Shown here one piece after another: positions 1-8,949 of a stretch of 61,282 nt of DNA. Position numbers and translations under genes: made by a program. The stretch lies in contig NZ_JANKBI010000026.1 in NCBI RefSeq assembly GCF_024622195.1, positions 1-61,282 of the forward strand, written 5' to 3'. The notes beneath the pieces are model-generated. The model saw only the letters and a program-made list of their open reading frames with translations, searched no databases and was not told where the DNA came from. The DNA comes from Murimonas intestini. Lineage in GTDB: Bacteria > Bacillota > Clostridia > Lachnospirales > Lachnospiraceae. How positions within the stretch are numbered: the first letter of the stretch is position 1; every line of letters begins with the position of its first letter.

Positions 1-194
1 ATAAGAATTGTCATATCTTAATTCTTACCAAAAAGGAGTCATTTTTTTCAAAAGACACAAGTTTATTTACACTACCATCCATTAAGTTCTTGTCTTTTTG
101 ATTCGTCCCTTTTTTGTTCCTCTTTTTCTTTTTCATCACTAATTCCAGCCTTTCCATACTTCAGGTACATAACCACGGCCGCCTGTTTCCTCAA
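1..194. other. Left edge, no supported gene
   Basis: AT-rich sequence downstream of the ywbE-like gene. On the minus strand a short open frame runs on directly after the ywbE stop and ends within this stretch, but it has no ribosome binding site and resembles no family I recognise. I see no clear terminator. Confidence 0.4.
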
Positions 195-389
195 CTATTC
201 ACAAATTTCCTGTACTCTGCCAACAATGCCGCCTTCCAGCATCACCTTGATACCTCTTGGATGATTTGCCGAATTTGTTAATATACGCTGAACGGTACCT
301 TCTGTCAGCTTACCTGTTCTCTGATCCTGTTTCTGTACTACCAGAACCCTGGCGCCTATTTTAATGCTGCTTCTTACTGTTCCATCCAT
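195..389 (-). CDS. ywbE: YwbE-like small protein (DUF2196)
   Basis: A 64-residue protein that matches by eye the YwbE family, small proteins of unknown function found alone in many Firmicutes. Family signatures visible are KIGARVLVVQKQDQRTGKLTEG near the start and HPRGIKVMLEGGIVGRVQEI at the end; the full family length is present. The fold is probably a small beta barrel, by analogy rather than from this sequence. It has its own promoter-like region at 451-479. That region and the first third of the gene recur near 10.1-10.4 kb beside the HEPN/MNT genes, where the gene is broken. The cellular role is unknown. Confidence 0.8.
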   Translation of the reverse strand: MDGTVRSSIKIGARVLVVQKQDQRTGKLTEGTVQRILTNSANHPRGIKVMLEGGIVGRVQEICE

Positions 390-787
390 GTTTTTCCTTA
401 TCTCCTAATCATTTTGATGGTTATTTAATCACTTTTCAGACTTTATTTATATTATATCTGAAATCCATTCCCTTTAACAGCTTTTATTATAAGTATTGTT
501 ATCTGCCGTTATGGGTACATACTTCAGTAACTGTTTGATTACCATCTTTTTGCCTTCCATATGTAGTTACTTTTCCACAGGCTGTCGGCATAAGTACCCT
601 GACAGCATTTTGGAAACCAGAATTCATACCAAGAAAGGCGCATCACTGCAAAATGTGGACCATCCATCATTATATATGCTGGAAATAACGAAACAGAATT
701 TGAAATGGAGCTGGCATGGAGCAATCGGCAAAAATCCCTGCCAACTTGGTGACAATGCGTTCCATCTGGCCTTTCCGGTTGACAATT
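390..787. other. Intergenic stretch, no supported gene
   Basis: About 400 bp between the ywbE-like gene and the acetyltransferase. Besides the promoter repeat it holds open frames on both strands (496-876 plus, 539-724 minus), but neither has a ribosome binding site or a recognisable family pattern, and the plus-strand frame runs into the acetyltransferase gene. It may be decayed coding sequence. Confidence 0.4.
431..485 (-). promoter_or_regulatory. Promoter repeat, copy a (ywbE)
   Basis: On the minus strand a perfect -10 TATAAT lies at 456-451 with a weak -35 (TGTTAA, 479-474) 17 bp upstream. The surrounding 55 bp, ending in GTCTGAAAAG, recur with few changes at 10134-10190 and 11230-11290 upstream of the two nucleotidyltransferase genes. 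The three copies make this a mobile or duplicated promoter module. Confidence 0.6.
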
Positions 788-1363
788 TTAATCCTTCTCC
801 TTTATATCATTTTCAATATTCCGAATTACTTTGGCTGGCACTCCTCCGGCAACGCAGTTATCCGGAATATCCTTAGTGACTACAGCTCCTGCTGCAATCA
901 CAACATTATTCCCGATGGAGACACCGGGCAAAATGGTTACATTGCCGCCAACCCACACATCGTTGCCTATGCTGACAGGCTTTGCAATGCCAAGGTGCCT
1001 GCGGCGGCCAAGGGGTGAAATCGGATGATTCACCGTAGTTATCAATGTGTTTGGACCGATCATGACATAATCTCCAATACAGACCGGCGCAATATCTAAA
1101 ATCGTAACATTATAATTCGTGAGAAAATTTTTCCCAACATGGATATTTTTTCCGTTGTCACAGTTGAAAACCGGCAGGATGGTGGCGTTTTCTCCGACGG
1201 AACTAAAAAGGCTTTTTATAGCTGCCTCCCTCTCTTCTGTATTTTGCATTGGAATAGCGTTAAGCTTACGGCACCATTCTAAAGCATGGATCTTTAGGCC
1301 ATCCACCTTCGGATCCCAAAAATCGTATTCTAAACCGGCATTTAATTTTTCAAGTTCTGTCAT
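788..1363 (-). CDS. Sugar/maltose O-acetyltransferase, LacA/Maa family
   Basis: A 191-residue acetyl-CoA-dependent O-acetyltransferase of the left-handed parallel beta-helix (hexapeptide repeat) class. The N-terminal Mac domain is about residues 1-55 (MTELEKLNAG...). The hexapeptide coils follow from about residue 60. The catalytic histidine is His113 in VNHPISP, and the C-terminal AGAVVTKDIPDN...GGVPAKVIR is typical of the family. I start at ATG 1363, not the longer frame to 1480, because AAAGGAAG lies about 10 bp upstream and the family begins here. These enzymes acetylate maltose, glucose or galactosides; the substrate here is not evident. It lies 130 bp after the MATE gene on the same strand and may be cotranscribed with it. 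Confidence 0.88.
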   Translation of the reverse strand: MTELEKLNAGLEYDFWDPKVDGLKIHALEWCRKLNAIPMQNTEEREAAIKSLFSSVGENATILPVFNCDNGKNIHVGKNFLTNYNVTILDIAPVCIGDYVMIGPNTLITTVNHPISPLGRRRHLGIAKPVSIGNDVWVGGNVTILPGVSIGNNVVIAAGAVVTKDIPDNCVAGGVPAKVIRNIENDIKEKD

Positions 1364-1497
1364 ATTTATTATCTTCCTTTCTGCAGATGAAGAGCCCTGC
1401 TTCCGCATGAAACCCGGGAATTCGCCAGAGCCATTTTTATTCATACCCTGACAGACAGTATATCTCCATAAAAATTTCATTTTTAGCTTGCCGGCTG

Positions 1498-2856
1498 CTA
1501 TCTTGTAATATTTTTCAACCAGCCATACCTTTTATAATGCAAAATGGCCACGGGAACTTTTACTACTTCATCCAGATTTATAATGAGGAACACAATAACC
1601 ACCGGTAAATGAAAATAAAAGGCAGCAAGAAAACCAGCGGGAACAGCAAACATCCACATGGTTACAGTATCACAGATCAAACCAAATTTTGAATCACCGC
1701 CGGCTGGAAATACACCGGCAATCGTCATCATATTGATGGATTTAGCAATCATATAGCAGGCGCAAAGTATCAGCATCCATTTTAAATAATCCGTAGCCTG
1801 TTCGCTCAAAACCGTTACGTTTATAATAACAGGGGACAGCGCAACTAAAAGCAGACCGGACACGATACCGCTGATCACGGCCATCTTCCAAAGTATCCCA
1901 CCGTATTTTTTTGCCTGTTCTAAGTTTCCTGTACCAAGTTCATTGCCAATAATAATGCCGCCCCCATTTGCAAGCCCTGTACAAAAGCTTACAATGAGAT
2001 TTTTTACAATATTTGTAATCGAGTTGGCCGCCACTGCGTCATTTCCCAAATGCCCCATGATCACAGAATACATCGTAAAACCCACACCCCAGACAAGATA
2101 ATCACCCAGCATTGGCAGACTGTATACCCAGTAATCTCTCACCAGCTGCTTATCGGCAGAAAAGCAAAGCTTTACATGGAGTCTGGCATGTTTTTCCCGC
2201 AGAGATTCTGCCTGCGCCCAGACCAGTTCAATCAGCTTTGAAACAGAAGTGGCAAGGGCAGCGCCCGCAATCCCCATTTTTGGGAAAAAGAATAACCCGA
2301 AGATGAGTGCAATGTTCAAAAATATATTGATTACAACCGCAGTTGATCCAATCACCATGCTTTTCACTGCGTATCCTGTATTTTTCAGCACACAGAGATA
2401 AATCTGTGATATACCGGTGAACAAATATGATATTGCCACAATACGGAGATAAACAATGCCTCCTTCAATAAGTTGGGACTCTTTTGTGAAAATTCGCATC
2501 AGCATTTCCGGAGCCAATAAAGATGCAAGAAAAAATACTGTGGAAATCAAAACGGATACTTTTGTAACATAAGCAAAAATCTTTTCAATTGAGTCCATAT
2601 CACCTTTTCCGTAATACTGGGCTGCCAGGATACTTGTCCCCATTGTCAGCCCACCCATAAAAAGATTAAAAACAAATGTAATCTGCCCTGCCAGGGAAAC
2701 AGCTGAAAGAGAATCCTGATTGACAAAGCCGAGCATCAGTGCATCTGATGCGCTAACTGCCGCTAACATAAATTGCTGAAATGCGATTGGCAGAACAAGC
2801 GAGAACAGTTTTCGGTAAAAAGCAGAGTTTCCCCCGCCTAAAATTTGAGATTTCAT
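1498..2856 (-). CDS. MATE family multidrug/cation antiporter
   Basis: A 452-residue integral membrane protein with about 12 hydrophobic helices arranged as two MatE halves. The N-terminal half contains a signature-like stretch SDALMLGFVNQDSLSAVSLA and the second half repeats the pattern near the middle. Members export drugs or metabolites in exchange for Na+ or H+. Length is normal for the family. GGAGGC lies 5 bp before the ATG. It is divergent from the AraC-type gene at 3117, sharing a 260-bp promoter region, so that regulator may control it. Confidence 0.88.
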   Translation of the reverse strand: MKSQILGGGNSAFYRKLFSLVLPIAFQQFMLAAVSASDALMLGFVNQDSLSAVSLAGQITFVFNLFMGGLTMGTSILAAQYYGKGDMDSIEKIFAYVTKVSVLISTVFFLASLLAPEMLMRIFTKESQLIEGGIVYLRIVAISYLFTGISQIYLCVLKNTGYAVKSMVIGSTAVVINIFLNIALIFGLFFFPKMGIAGAALATSVSKLIELVWAQAESLREKHARLHVKLCFSADKQLVRDYWVYSLPMLGDYLVWGVGFTMYSVIMGHLGNDAVAANSITNIVKNLIVSFCTGLANGGGIIIGNELGTGNLEQAKKYGGILWKMAVISGIVSGLLLVALSPVIINVTVLSEQATDYLKWMLILCACYMIAKSINMMTIAGVFPAGGDSKFGLICDTVTMWMFAVPAGFLAAFYFHLPVVIVFLIINLDEVVKVPVAILHYKRYGWLKNITR

Positions 2857-2887
2857 AATTGCCTCCTATATATAGTAGTATCACGTA

Positions 2888-2975
2888 ACTATTATAAAGA
2901 GGGTTATAAAACAAAACAGCGCTAAAACTTAACATTACTACTGGTGTTTTCTAATATAACTTTGTATAATGAAAG
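2888..2975. promoter_or_regulatory. Divergent promoter region, MATE / AraC regulator
   Basis: On the minus strand TATAAT (2896-2891) has a weak CTGTTT 17 bp upstream and would drive the MATE gene. On the plus strand TATAAT (2965-2970) has only a weak -35 (TGGTGT) 17 bp upstream and would drive the AraC gene. Weak -35 boxes at both promoters fit activator dependence. Confidence 0.5.
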
Positions 2976-3116
2976 TTGGAATTAATAGAGAGGCTGGCAA
3001 TATGTATTTCCGCAGTATTATGCTCCAGATACCACTATAGTTAACATAATGAGTCAGCGGCAGATGATCAATCATAGTGATTTTAATCGTTTTTTATATG
3101 AAAGAAGAGGAATGAT

Positions 3117-4073
3117 ATGGGAAAAGAAATTTTTTGTGCTTCCATCGAACAACTTCGGAAACAATTTTTAACATTAGATTGGACCTACCACGATTTTCCT
3201 GTGGGAAGCCATTCAGAAAAAATGTTTTGCTGGCCAGGGGAGCCGGAAGAAGAAATTCTGATCTGTGTCCATCAAAGCGGCGGACGTCAGGAGCTTTTTC
3301 ACCGCCATGACTTTTTTTATTTTAATTTCACCTATCAGGGCGAATATGATTCTATCAGCTATAAGTATGACAACCGTATCACCATCAGGGAAGGAGAACT
3401 CTACGCAGGCCAGCCTTTTGCCGGGCATGCGCTCTGTGTCCATGATGATAAGGAAACGACGATCATTGGTGTCCTGATACAGCGTGAAACCTTTTTTAGG
3501 ACTTTCCTGCCCATGCTGTCCTCTAACACAAAACTGTTTCATTTTCTGCTTGACCCGGCTACAAATGAATTCTCTGATGAGTATATGCATTTCAAAATTG
3601 AACATGACTGTAACATACGGACACTGCTTGAGATGATGGTCATAGAGTATGCAAATAAACAGGAAGACACTCAGGCCGTTTTAAAGTCACTTACCCTTTC
3701 TTTTCTGCTGCAAATAGCACGGCAATTTGTCCATGCAAACCAGGCTTCATCCGCCGGGAGTTTATCAGAAAAAATTGTACAGTATATGGGCGAACATTTT
3801 GATAGTGTGACGCTTAAAGATATAGCGAAACATTTTTCCTATCATCCGAACTATGTGTCTACCCTTCTGCATCGTGAACTGGGCAAATCTTTTTCGGAAA
3901 TTCTTCTGGAGCAGCGGATGGAACGGGCTGTTATTCTGCTAAAAGGAACAACTTTGCCCATTGAAGAAATTGCGGCATTACTTGGCTATAGCAACAGCAG
4001 CAATTTTTACAAAGCATTCCGGGAATACTTTAAATATTCACCTCGTGAGTACATAGCTGCTCAGAATGAATAG
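3117..4073 (+). CDS. AraC family transcriptional regulator
   Basis: A 318-residue regulator with an N-terminal cupin-like sensing domain (ELFHRHDFFYFNFTYQGEY near residue 60) and a C-terminal pair of helix-turn-helix motifs from about residue 215. The AraC signature is clear: LKDIAKHFSYHPNYVSTLLHR then IEEIAALLGYSNSSNFYKAF and FKYSPREY. AAGAGGA precedes the ATG by 5 bp. Proteins of this layout usually sense small molecules and activate neighbouring transport or sugar genes. Here the obvious target is the divergent MATE exporter. The ligand is unknown. Confidence 0.88.
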   Translation: MGKEIFCASIEQLRKQFLTLDWTYHDFPVGSHSEKMFCWPGEPEEEILICVHQSGGRQELFHRHDFFYFNFTYQGEYDSISYKYDNRITIREGELYAGQPFAGHALCVHDDKETTIIGVLIQRETFFRTFLPMLSSNTKLFHFLLDPATNEFSDEYMHFKIEHDCNIRTLLEMMVIEYANKQEDTQAVLKSLTLSFLLQIARQFVHANQASSAGSLSEKIVQYMGEHFDSVTLKDIAKHFSYHPNYVSTLLHRELGKSFSEILLEQRMERAVILLKGTTLPIEEIAALLGYSNSSNFYKAFREYFKYSPREYIAAQNE

Positions 4074-4125
4074 ATCTGGGGATTTTTTTATCTCATCCAG
4101 CCTTTGATACTCCCTATGAAAGAAT

Positions 4126-4151
4126 TAGGCAGAACCCTAAAGATTCTGCCT
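4126..4151 (-). terminator. Hairpin after the accessory cluster
   Basis: AGGCAGAA and TTCTGCCT form an 8-bp stem with a 9-nt loop. On the minus strand it is followed by AATTCTTTC, a weak U-tract. It lies between the convergent AraC gene and the 332-residue gene. Confidence 0.4.
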
Positions 4152-4191
4152 GGAGATATTGCTTCGCTACTATAGAAAGCGATCAAAAATA

Positions 4192-5190
4192 TTAAACATT
4201 TCCTTCAAGCGGCAGAAAGACTGGTGTACTTCTTTCACTCAAATCAAACATTGTAACTCCCAGTTGGTCTTTGTCCCACAACCGAGATGCACAACAAAAA
4301 ATAATATCTTTATCATAGATGCTGACCGCCTGACTAATAAAAGACAGACCCTTTGAAGACCCCCACACAATACCCCCACTATTTTTTTGAAAAATAACAT
4401 TATTATGCGCTTTAAAATTCTTTGTTGTCACAATTTCTATAGGTTTTGCCACATATCCTAATGGCTCCGCAAAGGTACCGGAAAAAATCGCATCTCTTTC
4501 CACCTCTGTCCCATCAACAGAATATTTATGATAATAACGATTCCATGCTTTGTCATCATCAAAAACAAAATAGCACACCTCATTCCCATCCTTTTCCAAA
4601 GCTGTAATACGTTTTTTTTCATTTTCATATATTGTGCTTAGTATACCTGTTTCACTATCCAAACAAATGACAGAATTCATGTTAGCCAAATATATTTTTC
4701 CGTTGTTTTCTGTAACCACACTAATGCCTCCGAACATCTTATAATCCCAACTCCAAACATTGCCTGTGTATTCCATTTTATATATTTTGTTCCAATTGTT
4801 TAGTATGATACCATCTCCTACAACAAAAAAACGATACGAAACTAAATCCTGTCCGAAAAATTTCCCACTCTCTCCGCTATTCAAATTTTCCCAATATATA
4901 ACCTTATCTTTAGTAACCTTCCATACTAAAATGCCAAACTTTATCTGTGCCTCACAGTCTTCTGGTAATTCTTTAACAAGAGATACCCTTCTGTTCAGCA
5001 AATTAACAGACACTACATGCCCATCCAGAATGAAATATTCTTTCTGCTCTTTTTTTTCTGTTCCCTGAATTGACAGTGCAGCAAATATCTCTTCTTTACT
5101 ATATCCCAATTCTGCTCCTATGGCTAATGGATTCCTTTTTCCAAAATCTTTATGTCCCCTTATTCTCTGCATAATTTCATTTTCTCTCAT
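4192..5190 (-). CDS. Unknown protein, propeller-like, last gene of WYL-led cluster
   Basis: A 332-residue soluble protein that I do not recognise. After a charged N-terminal 45 residues it consists of repeating short beta-strand segments with Trp/Gly/Asp turns (for example GKIYLANMNSVICLDSETG), the texture of a PQQ- or WD-like beta-propeller. No signal peptide or membrane span is visible. I chose ATG 5190 because GGGAGG lies 6 bp upstream; an ATG at 5205 with AAGGA is also possible. It follows the glycine-zipper gene after 45 bp and is presumably the final gene of the minus-strand cluster. A hairpin at 4126-4151 may end the transcript. Confidence 0.7.
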   Translation of the reverse strand: MRENEIMQRIRGHKDFGKRNPLAIGAELGYSKEEIFAALSIQGTEKKEQKEYFILDGHVVSVNLLNRRVSLVKELPEDCEAQIKFGILVWKVTKDKVIYWENLNSGESGKFFGQDLVSYRFFVVGDGIILNNWNKIYKMEYTGNVWSWDYKMFGGISVVTENNGKIYLANMNSVICLDSETGILSTIYENEKKRITALEKDGNEVCYFVFDDDKAWNRYYHKYSVDGTEVERDAIFSGTFAEPLGYVAKPIEIVTTKNFKAHNNVIFQKNSGGIVWGSSKGLSFISQAVSIYDKDIIFCCASRLWDKDQLGVTMFDLSERSTPVFLPLEGNV

Positions 5191-5234
5191 AATTGCCTCC
5201 CGCATTTATCCTTATATTTTCATATAAATCTAAT

Positions 5235-6260
5235 CTAATTCAGTTCCTCAACTATTTTCTCTGCCTGTTGTATAGACACGTTGACATCCTCACTATTTAT
5301 CTTGTTCATCTCCGCATCATTATCCGCTTTTATCACAAGGTTCACCTTACACATTTTATAGAGCAGTCCCACTAACAACACGGTATTCTGTGTCGCCAGC
5401 TTTTCTTCTGGTGTAAACATATTCCAATCTGTTTTATGCACATCATTGATTGTAAATGATATCCACGCAAAATTTTCCAAGTATAATGCTCTGACTTTTT
5501 TTAATGATTGGATATACTTGCTTGCTGTATCTTTTAAACTATTTAAATATAAGCATATTTCATTTATTGTCTTTTCTGCATTTTTCATTTCAGCGTATGT
5601 AGTATCTGCTTGGACAGCCAACTTATCAGCCGATTTAGCAAAAATAATTCCCCCAACAAAAAGAGCTGCTCCAACTGCTGTAGCACCCAAAATAGTGCTC
5701 CCCAGTGCCATTCCACCTCCGCCAGCCTTTAGTGCACCACCTCCCAGCGCGGCCAATGTTGCATTTGTTGCCGCTGCCCCACTTAAAGAAGAAATTGCTG
5801 TCCCCGTGGATGCTGCACCGAATGCCATTACAGCAGAAGTTGCCACACCACTCGCTGCAAAGCCTCCCGCCGTTCCAAGTGCTGCTCCGCTTAATGCTCC
5901 CAAAATCACTGTTGCTCCAACAGATGCCTTTTCTAATTCCTCTCTGTCATATTTGGGAAGTTTAATACCATTCTTATTATACTCCTTAAACTTTGGTCTA
6001 TTTTGTATTTTTTCAATCGTATCTGAAAATGAACTAAAATTTTTTAATATATCCAGTTCCAGATTTCCCAGTTCATCCATCATTCCACTTGTTAATTCAT
6101 TCGTTGTTTCAAACCTGTTTATATTACTCTGATGTTGTTTTTCTGCACTTTTTAAAGTATTATTGGCCTCCCCCATTTTCGCTCCACCATATGCACCTGC
6201 TACAACACCTCCAGCACCTGCAATCGCTGCTCCTATCCCCAAAATTAATGGCAATGGCAT
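5235..6260 (-). CDS. Glycine-zipper membrane protein of unknown function
   Basis: A 341-residue protein. It opens with a Gly/Ala-rich hydrophobic segment (LILGIGAAIAGAGGVVAGAYGG), then a charged helical region (about 30-115). A very long Gly/Ala/Ser-rich hydrophobic stretch (about 118-210), rich in GxxxG-like spacing with GGGALKAGGGGMALG near its end, follows. The C-terminal half looks helical and coiled-coil-like. Such long glycine-zipper segments occur in proteins that insert into or oligomerise within membranes, so pore formation is possible but not shown. AGGAGG lies 7 bp before ATG 6260. An upstream ATG at 6266 overlaps the preceding stop as ATGA and would be translationally coupled. It belongs to the WYL-led cluster. 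Confidence 0.7.
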   Translation of the reverse strand: MPLPLILGIGAAIAGAGGVVAGAYGGAKMGEANNTLKSAEKQHQSNINRFETTNELTSGMMDELGNLELDILKNFSSFSDTIEKIQNRPKFKEYNKNGIKLPKYDREELEKASVGATVILGALSGAALGTAGGFAASGVATSAVMAFGAASTGTAISSLSGAAATNATLAALGGGALKAGGGGMALGSTILGATAVGAALFVGGIIFAKSADKLAVQADTTYAEMKNAEKTINEICLYLNSLKDTASKYIQSLKKVRALYLENFAWISFTINDVHKTDWNMFTPEEKLATQNTVLLVGLLYKMCKVNLVIKADNDAEMNKINSEDVNVSIQQAEKIVEELN

Positions 6261-6262
6261 AT

Positions 6263-6511
6263 TCATTCCTCCTTCTGCAATTTTCTGCACATTTCTTTAT
6301 TTAATTTGTAATATTGCTCCCGCCCCATGAAATTTCTGAAATATAATTCATAGCAAAGGTCTACTCTGCATAATACAGGTCTGTCTTTATAAATAGAGCA
6401 TATATTATCCTGTAAATATTTGCAAACTCCATCTCCTCGATCCAACTTACGGTACAATGAAGATTTGCTTAAATTCCGGCAACAGCAACCGCATTTTTCA
6501 CATTTAAACAT
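6263..6511 (-). CDS. YkgJ-like cysteine cluster protein
   Basis: An 82-residue protein with the pattern CEKCGCCC at residues 4-11, then CKYLQ...CSIYKDRPVLCRVDLC, matching the YkgJ/UPF0153 zinc- or iron-chelating cysteine-cluster family. The biochemical role of the family is not established; some members sit with methyltransferases or oxygenases. Its ATG overlaps the stop codon of the 435-residue gene upstream (TAATG) and its own stop overlaps the next start (ATGA). Expression of the three genes is therefore almost certainly coupled. The family is usually longer (100-200 residues), so this is a minimal version. Confidence 0.78.
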   Translation of the reverse strand: MFKCEKCGCCCRNLSKSSLYRKLDRGDGVCKYLQDNICSIYKDRPVLCRVDLCYELYFRNFMGREQYYKLNKEMCRKLQKEE

Positions 6512-7818
6512 TATTCAAATTCCAAAGTTCCGTTTTTATCTGACATATGTTCATCAAAATCTCCTTGCCATGCTTTTTCAATCTTTAGACTCTCATATGT
6601 ATGAAATAGTTTCTTATTTAATTCTTCTGCATTTTCCGCAGATTCAAAAATTTTTATTACGATATTATACTGCTCCGTTTCTTTCTTAAATGATTCTGCA
6701 TCAATTCTCTTTAATTCATACAAATATTCCTGCAGCGCCTCATTGATTCTTTTATATGCTTCAATTTCTCTCTGAAGGTCAATTCCAAGTCCTACTCTAA
6801 TACAAACCTCTTTTAAAACAAGCATAACCAAACGAAGCCATGCAACCAGATTTAATCTCATAAAAAGCAATAACATATTTCCCCCGGAACGTATGCCTGC
6901 ATCAATACCATCAATGACACATAATGTTCCATTCCCTAAAAAAAGCATTATCCGAAAATCTGCATACTGGCTGGACGGAATACATTCTCTCAGCGGCATA
7001 TGATATTGAAAACGCCTTCTAATTGCCCATATTAATCGAATAGCAAGTTCTGTTATAACAACTGGAATTGCCTGTGCTAAACCAAAACGAAAATCCATTC
7101 CATTTTGAAAAGCTCTTGTAGCGATTGTTGCTAAATCCTGCCTATCCTTCCCAACATCGAATTTTCCAAATGTGCAAAAGCCAAACAATTCATAAAATGG
7201 CATTACTATCCCGGTTCCTCTGCCCTTAGCTCCAGATGATCCCGCCACATCAGACATCAAATGCCCAAACCAATTTGCAATACCACAAAAAATTTTTGCA
7301 ATAAAGTTCCCTCCTTGCAATCCAGATCCATCTGTGGCAATATAAATTAGTTCTCCCTGGGATATAAACGCAGATGTATTCGTAAACTGGTTTAAAATCG
7401 AAAAAAATAAGCCTACAGGATCGGGAGAGTGAGCTATTGATTTCATATGATGATTTTTCGTAGTCATACCTGACAATTTATCTTTATTTAATCCCCCTAT
7501 ATCACTTACCGATCTCTGATCATAATTCACTTTATAGTTTCTTTCCAAATAACCTATCGCACTAGAAATGTTATTTTCTTTTCCTTCTCCTGGTTTCCAG
7601 CCTACTTTTCTCGCAAATGCTAACACTGTCTTATCGATTTGAGCATCTGTCCAGCCTCCCAACACACTCTCACCTGGCGCACCTACTAAAAAAATATCTA
7701 CTAAGCCTCCAACAGCACCACAGGCTACTGCTGCTAAATAGTCATATTTATCACATTTATCCTTCGTTTGCAATAATTCCCTATTCTCTGTAGATTCCTT
7801 AATAATCTTTTCGTACAT
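6511..7818 (-). CDS. Unknown protein with paired His/Asp motifs, WYL-led cluster
   Basis: A 435-residue protein without a family name that I can give with confidence. It starts with a hydrophobic Gly-rich helix (LAAVACGAVGGLVDIFLVGAPG). It then carries two striking conserved-looking motifs, NHHMKSIAHSPDPVGLFFSIL and NWFGHLMSDVAGSSGAKGRG, whose His/Asp residues look like a metal site of a membrane-bound hydrolase. Hydrophobic helices follow at about 250-330, then a charged helical tail. I start at ATG 7818, where GAGAGG lies 9 bp upstream; the ATG at 7839 has no ribosome binding site. It is 70 bp after the WYL regulator and overlaps the YkgJ-like gene. Confidence 0.72.
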   Translation of the reverse strand: MYEKIIKESTENRELLQTKDKCDKYDYLAAVACGAVGGLVDIFLVGAPGESVLGGWTDAQIDKTVLAFARKVGWKPGEGKENNISSAIGYLERNYKVNYDQRSVSDIGGLNKDKLSGMTTKNHHMKSIAHSPDPVGLFFSILNQFTNTSAFISQGELIYIATDGSGLQGGNFIAKIFCGIANWFGHLMSDVAGSSGAKGRGTGIVMPFYELFGFCTFGKFDVGKDRQDLATIATRAFQNGMDFRFGLAQAIPVVITELAIRLIWAIRRRFQYHMPLRECIPSSQYADFRIMLFLGNGTLCVIDGIDAGIRSGGNMLLLFMRLNLVAWLRLVMLVLKEVCIRVGLGIDLQREIEAYKRINEALQEYLYELKRIDAESFKKETEQYNIVIKIFESAENAEELNKKLFHTYESLKIEKAWQGDFDEHMSDKNGTLEFE

Positions 7819-7892
7819 ATTTGTATTCCTCTCGCTCATAGTACAAACTGTATTTGTATTTTTTGCAATTTGTAATTATAAACGTTTTCTAC

Positions 7893-8846
7893 TCAATTTA
7901 TAATCTCAATCATTTCTCCCTGACTTCTTAGCCACATATCAACCCCTTTACCAAATACTTCTGCTGATAAGGTATAGACACCATTTTCTTCAGAAAGTAT
8001 TTGCGCAGTCGGCAAGCGATCCATTACAGCATCAATGTCTGCGCCAAAATACTTAAACCTGACTTTATGCAGACTGCCTCCATACATAAACTGAACCCGT
8101 TTTCGAAACTCTCCTTCCTCAAATCTGCTACTGTATGGAATGTAGAATTTTTCATTCAAGACTGTCATACTTCTTATACGGTCAATCCGGTAGATAGTTG
8201 GACTAGAATCATTAAGTATATCAAAGTTTATCCGAACATCCTCATCGTCGATAAATGCTGTAAGGTAAAAATAGTATTCCGAAAACATGATAGCCACAGG
8301 CTTCAATTTTCTTTTTACAATGGTTCTATCTTTCATACGGGTATACTCAATCTCAATATATTTACATCCCCGGATTGCCAACCCAATATCCCAGATTGTA
8401 TCAATAAACTTAGTTTTATGCCGTGGCTCTATATAGTGAAATGCCTCATTACTGATAAGATCAGCTACCAACTTCTGATTTTCTTTAGGAACACAACAGG
8501 ATATCAGCTTATTCAATATTTCCATCATTTCCTGTTTTGTAAACGCCCGGCTATCCAGCAGGATTTTGCACAATGCCAAAATCTCTCCATTTGAAAACTT
8601 CATTTTGTATACCTGCTCCAATCGATACCCTTTACTAATACGGTCATATATAACGGAATTAATGCACCCTTCTCTTTCACCATCTATTCCAAGATAATTA
8701 CGGATATCATCAATATCTCTCTGAATGCTGCGTTCATTTACACCATAGTTAACGGATTCTTCTGCTTTGCTAACAAGGTATCCATTCATAAGTTTTGTAT
8801 ATATACCAAGTACTCGTTCAATTTTGTTGTTTTTAAAATCTTCCAT
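7893..8846 (-). CDS. WYL-domain transcriptional regulator
   Basis: A 317-residue regulator. The N-terminal winged helix-turn-helix (about 1-70) includes a DeoR-like core with NERSIQRDIDDIRNYLG. The WYL domain (about 150-230) reads CKYIEIEYTRMKDRTIVKRK then KPVAIMFSEYYFYLTAFIDD, with YFYLTAF in place of the canonical WYL triplet. A WCX-like C-terminal extension (about 240-317) follows. WYL regulators bind nucleic-acid or nucleotide ligands and often control defence or DNA-damage genes. GGAGGTGA lies just before ATG 8846. As first gene of a co-oriented five-gene cluster it probably regulates the four unknown genes after it. Confidence 0.88.
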   Translation of the reverse strand: MEDFKNNKIERVLGIYTKLMNGYLVSKAEESVNYGVNERSIQRDIDDIRNYLGIDGEREGCINSVIYDRISKGYRLEQVYKMKFSNGEILALCKILLDSRAFTKQEMMEILNKLISCCVPKENQKLVADLISNEAFHYIEPRHKTKFIDTIWDIGLAIRGCKYIEIEYTRMKDRTIVKRKLKPVAIMFSEYYFYLTAFIDDEDVRINFDILNDSSPTIYRIDRIRSMTVLNEKFYIPYSSRFEEGEFRKRVQFMYGGSLHKVRFKYFGADIDAVMDRLPTAQILSEENGVYTLSAEVFGKGVDMWLRSQGEMIEIIN

Positions 8847-8949
8847 AGTCACCTCCATCTATGGTTTTATTATACATCTTCACTATGACAGATTGTGTCT
8901 TTTTTATTTATTATATGACTTTTTTCTCCAATTTCTATGCACGCCTACA

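Noticed and set aside
5446..6132. Plus-strand open frame of 228 codons
   Set aside because: Antisense shadow of the glycine-zipper gene; its Ala/Pro-rich sequence is the complement of Gly/Ala codons.
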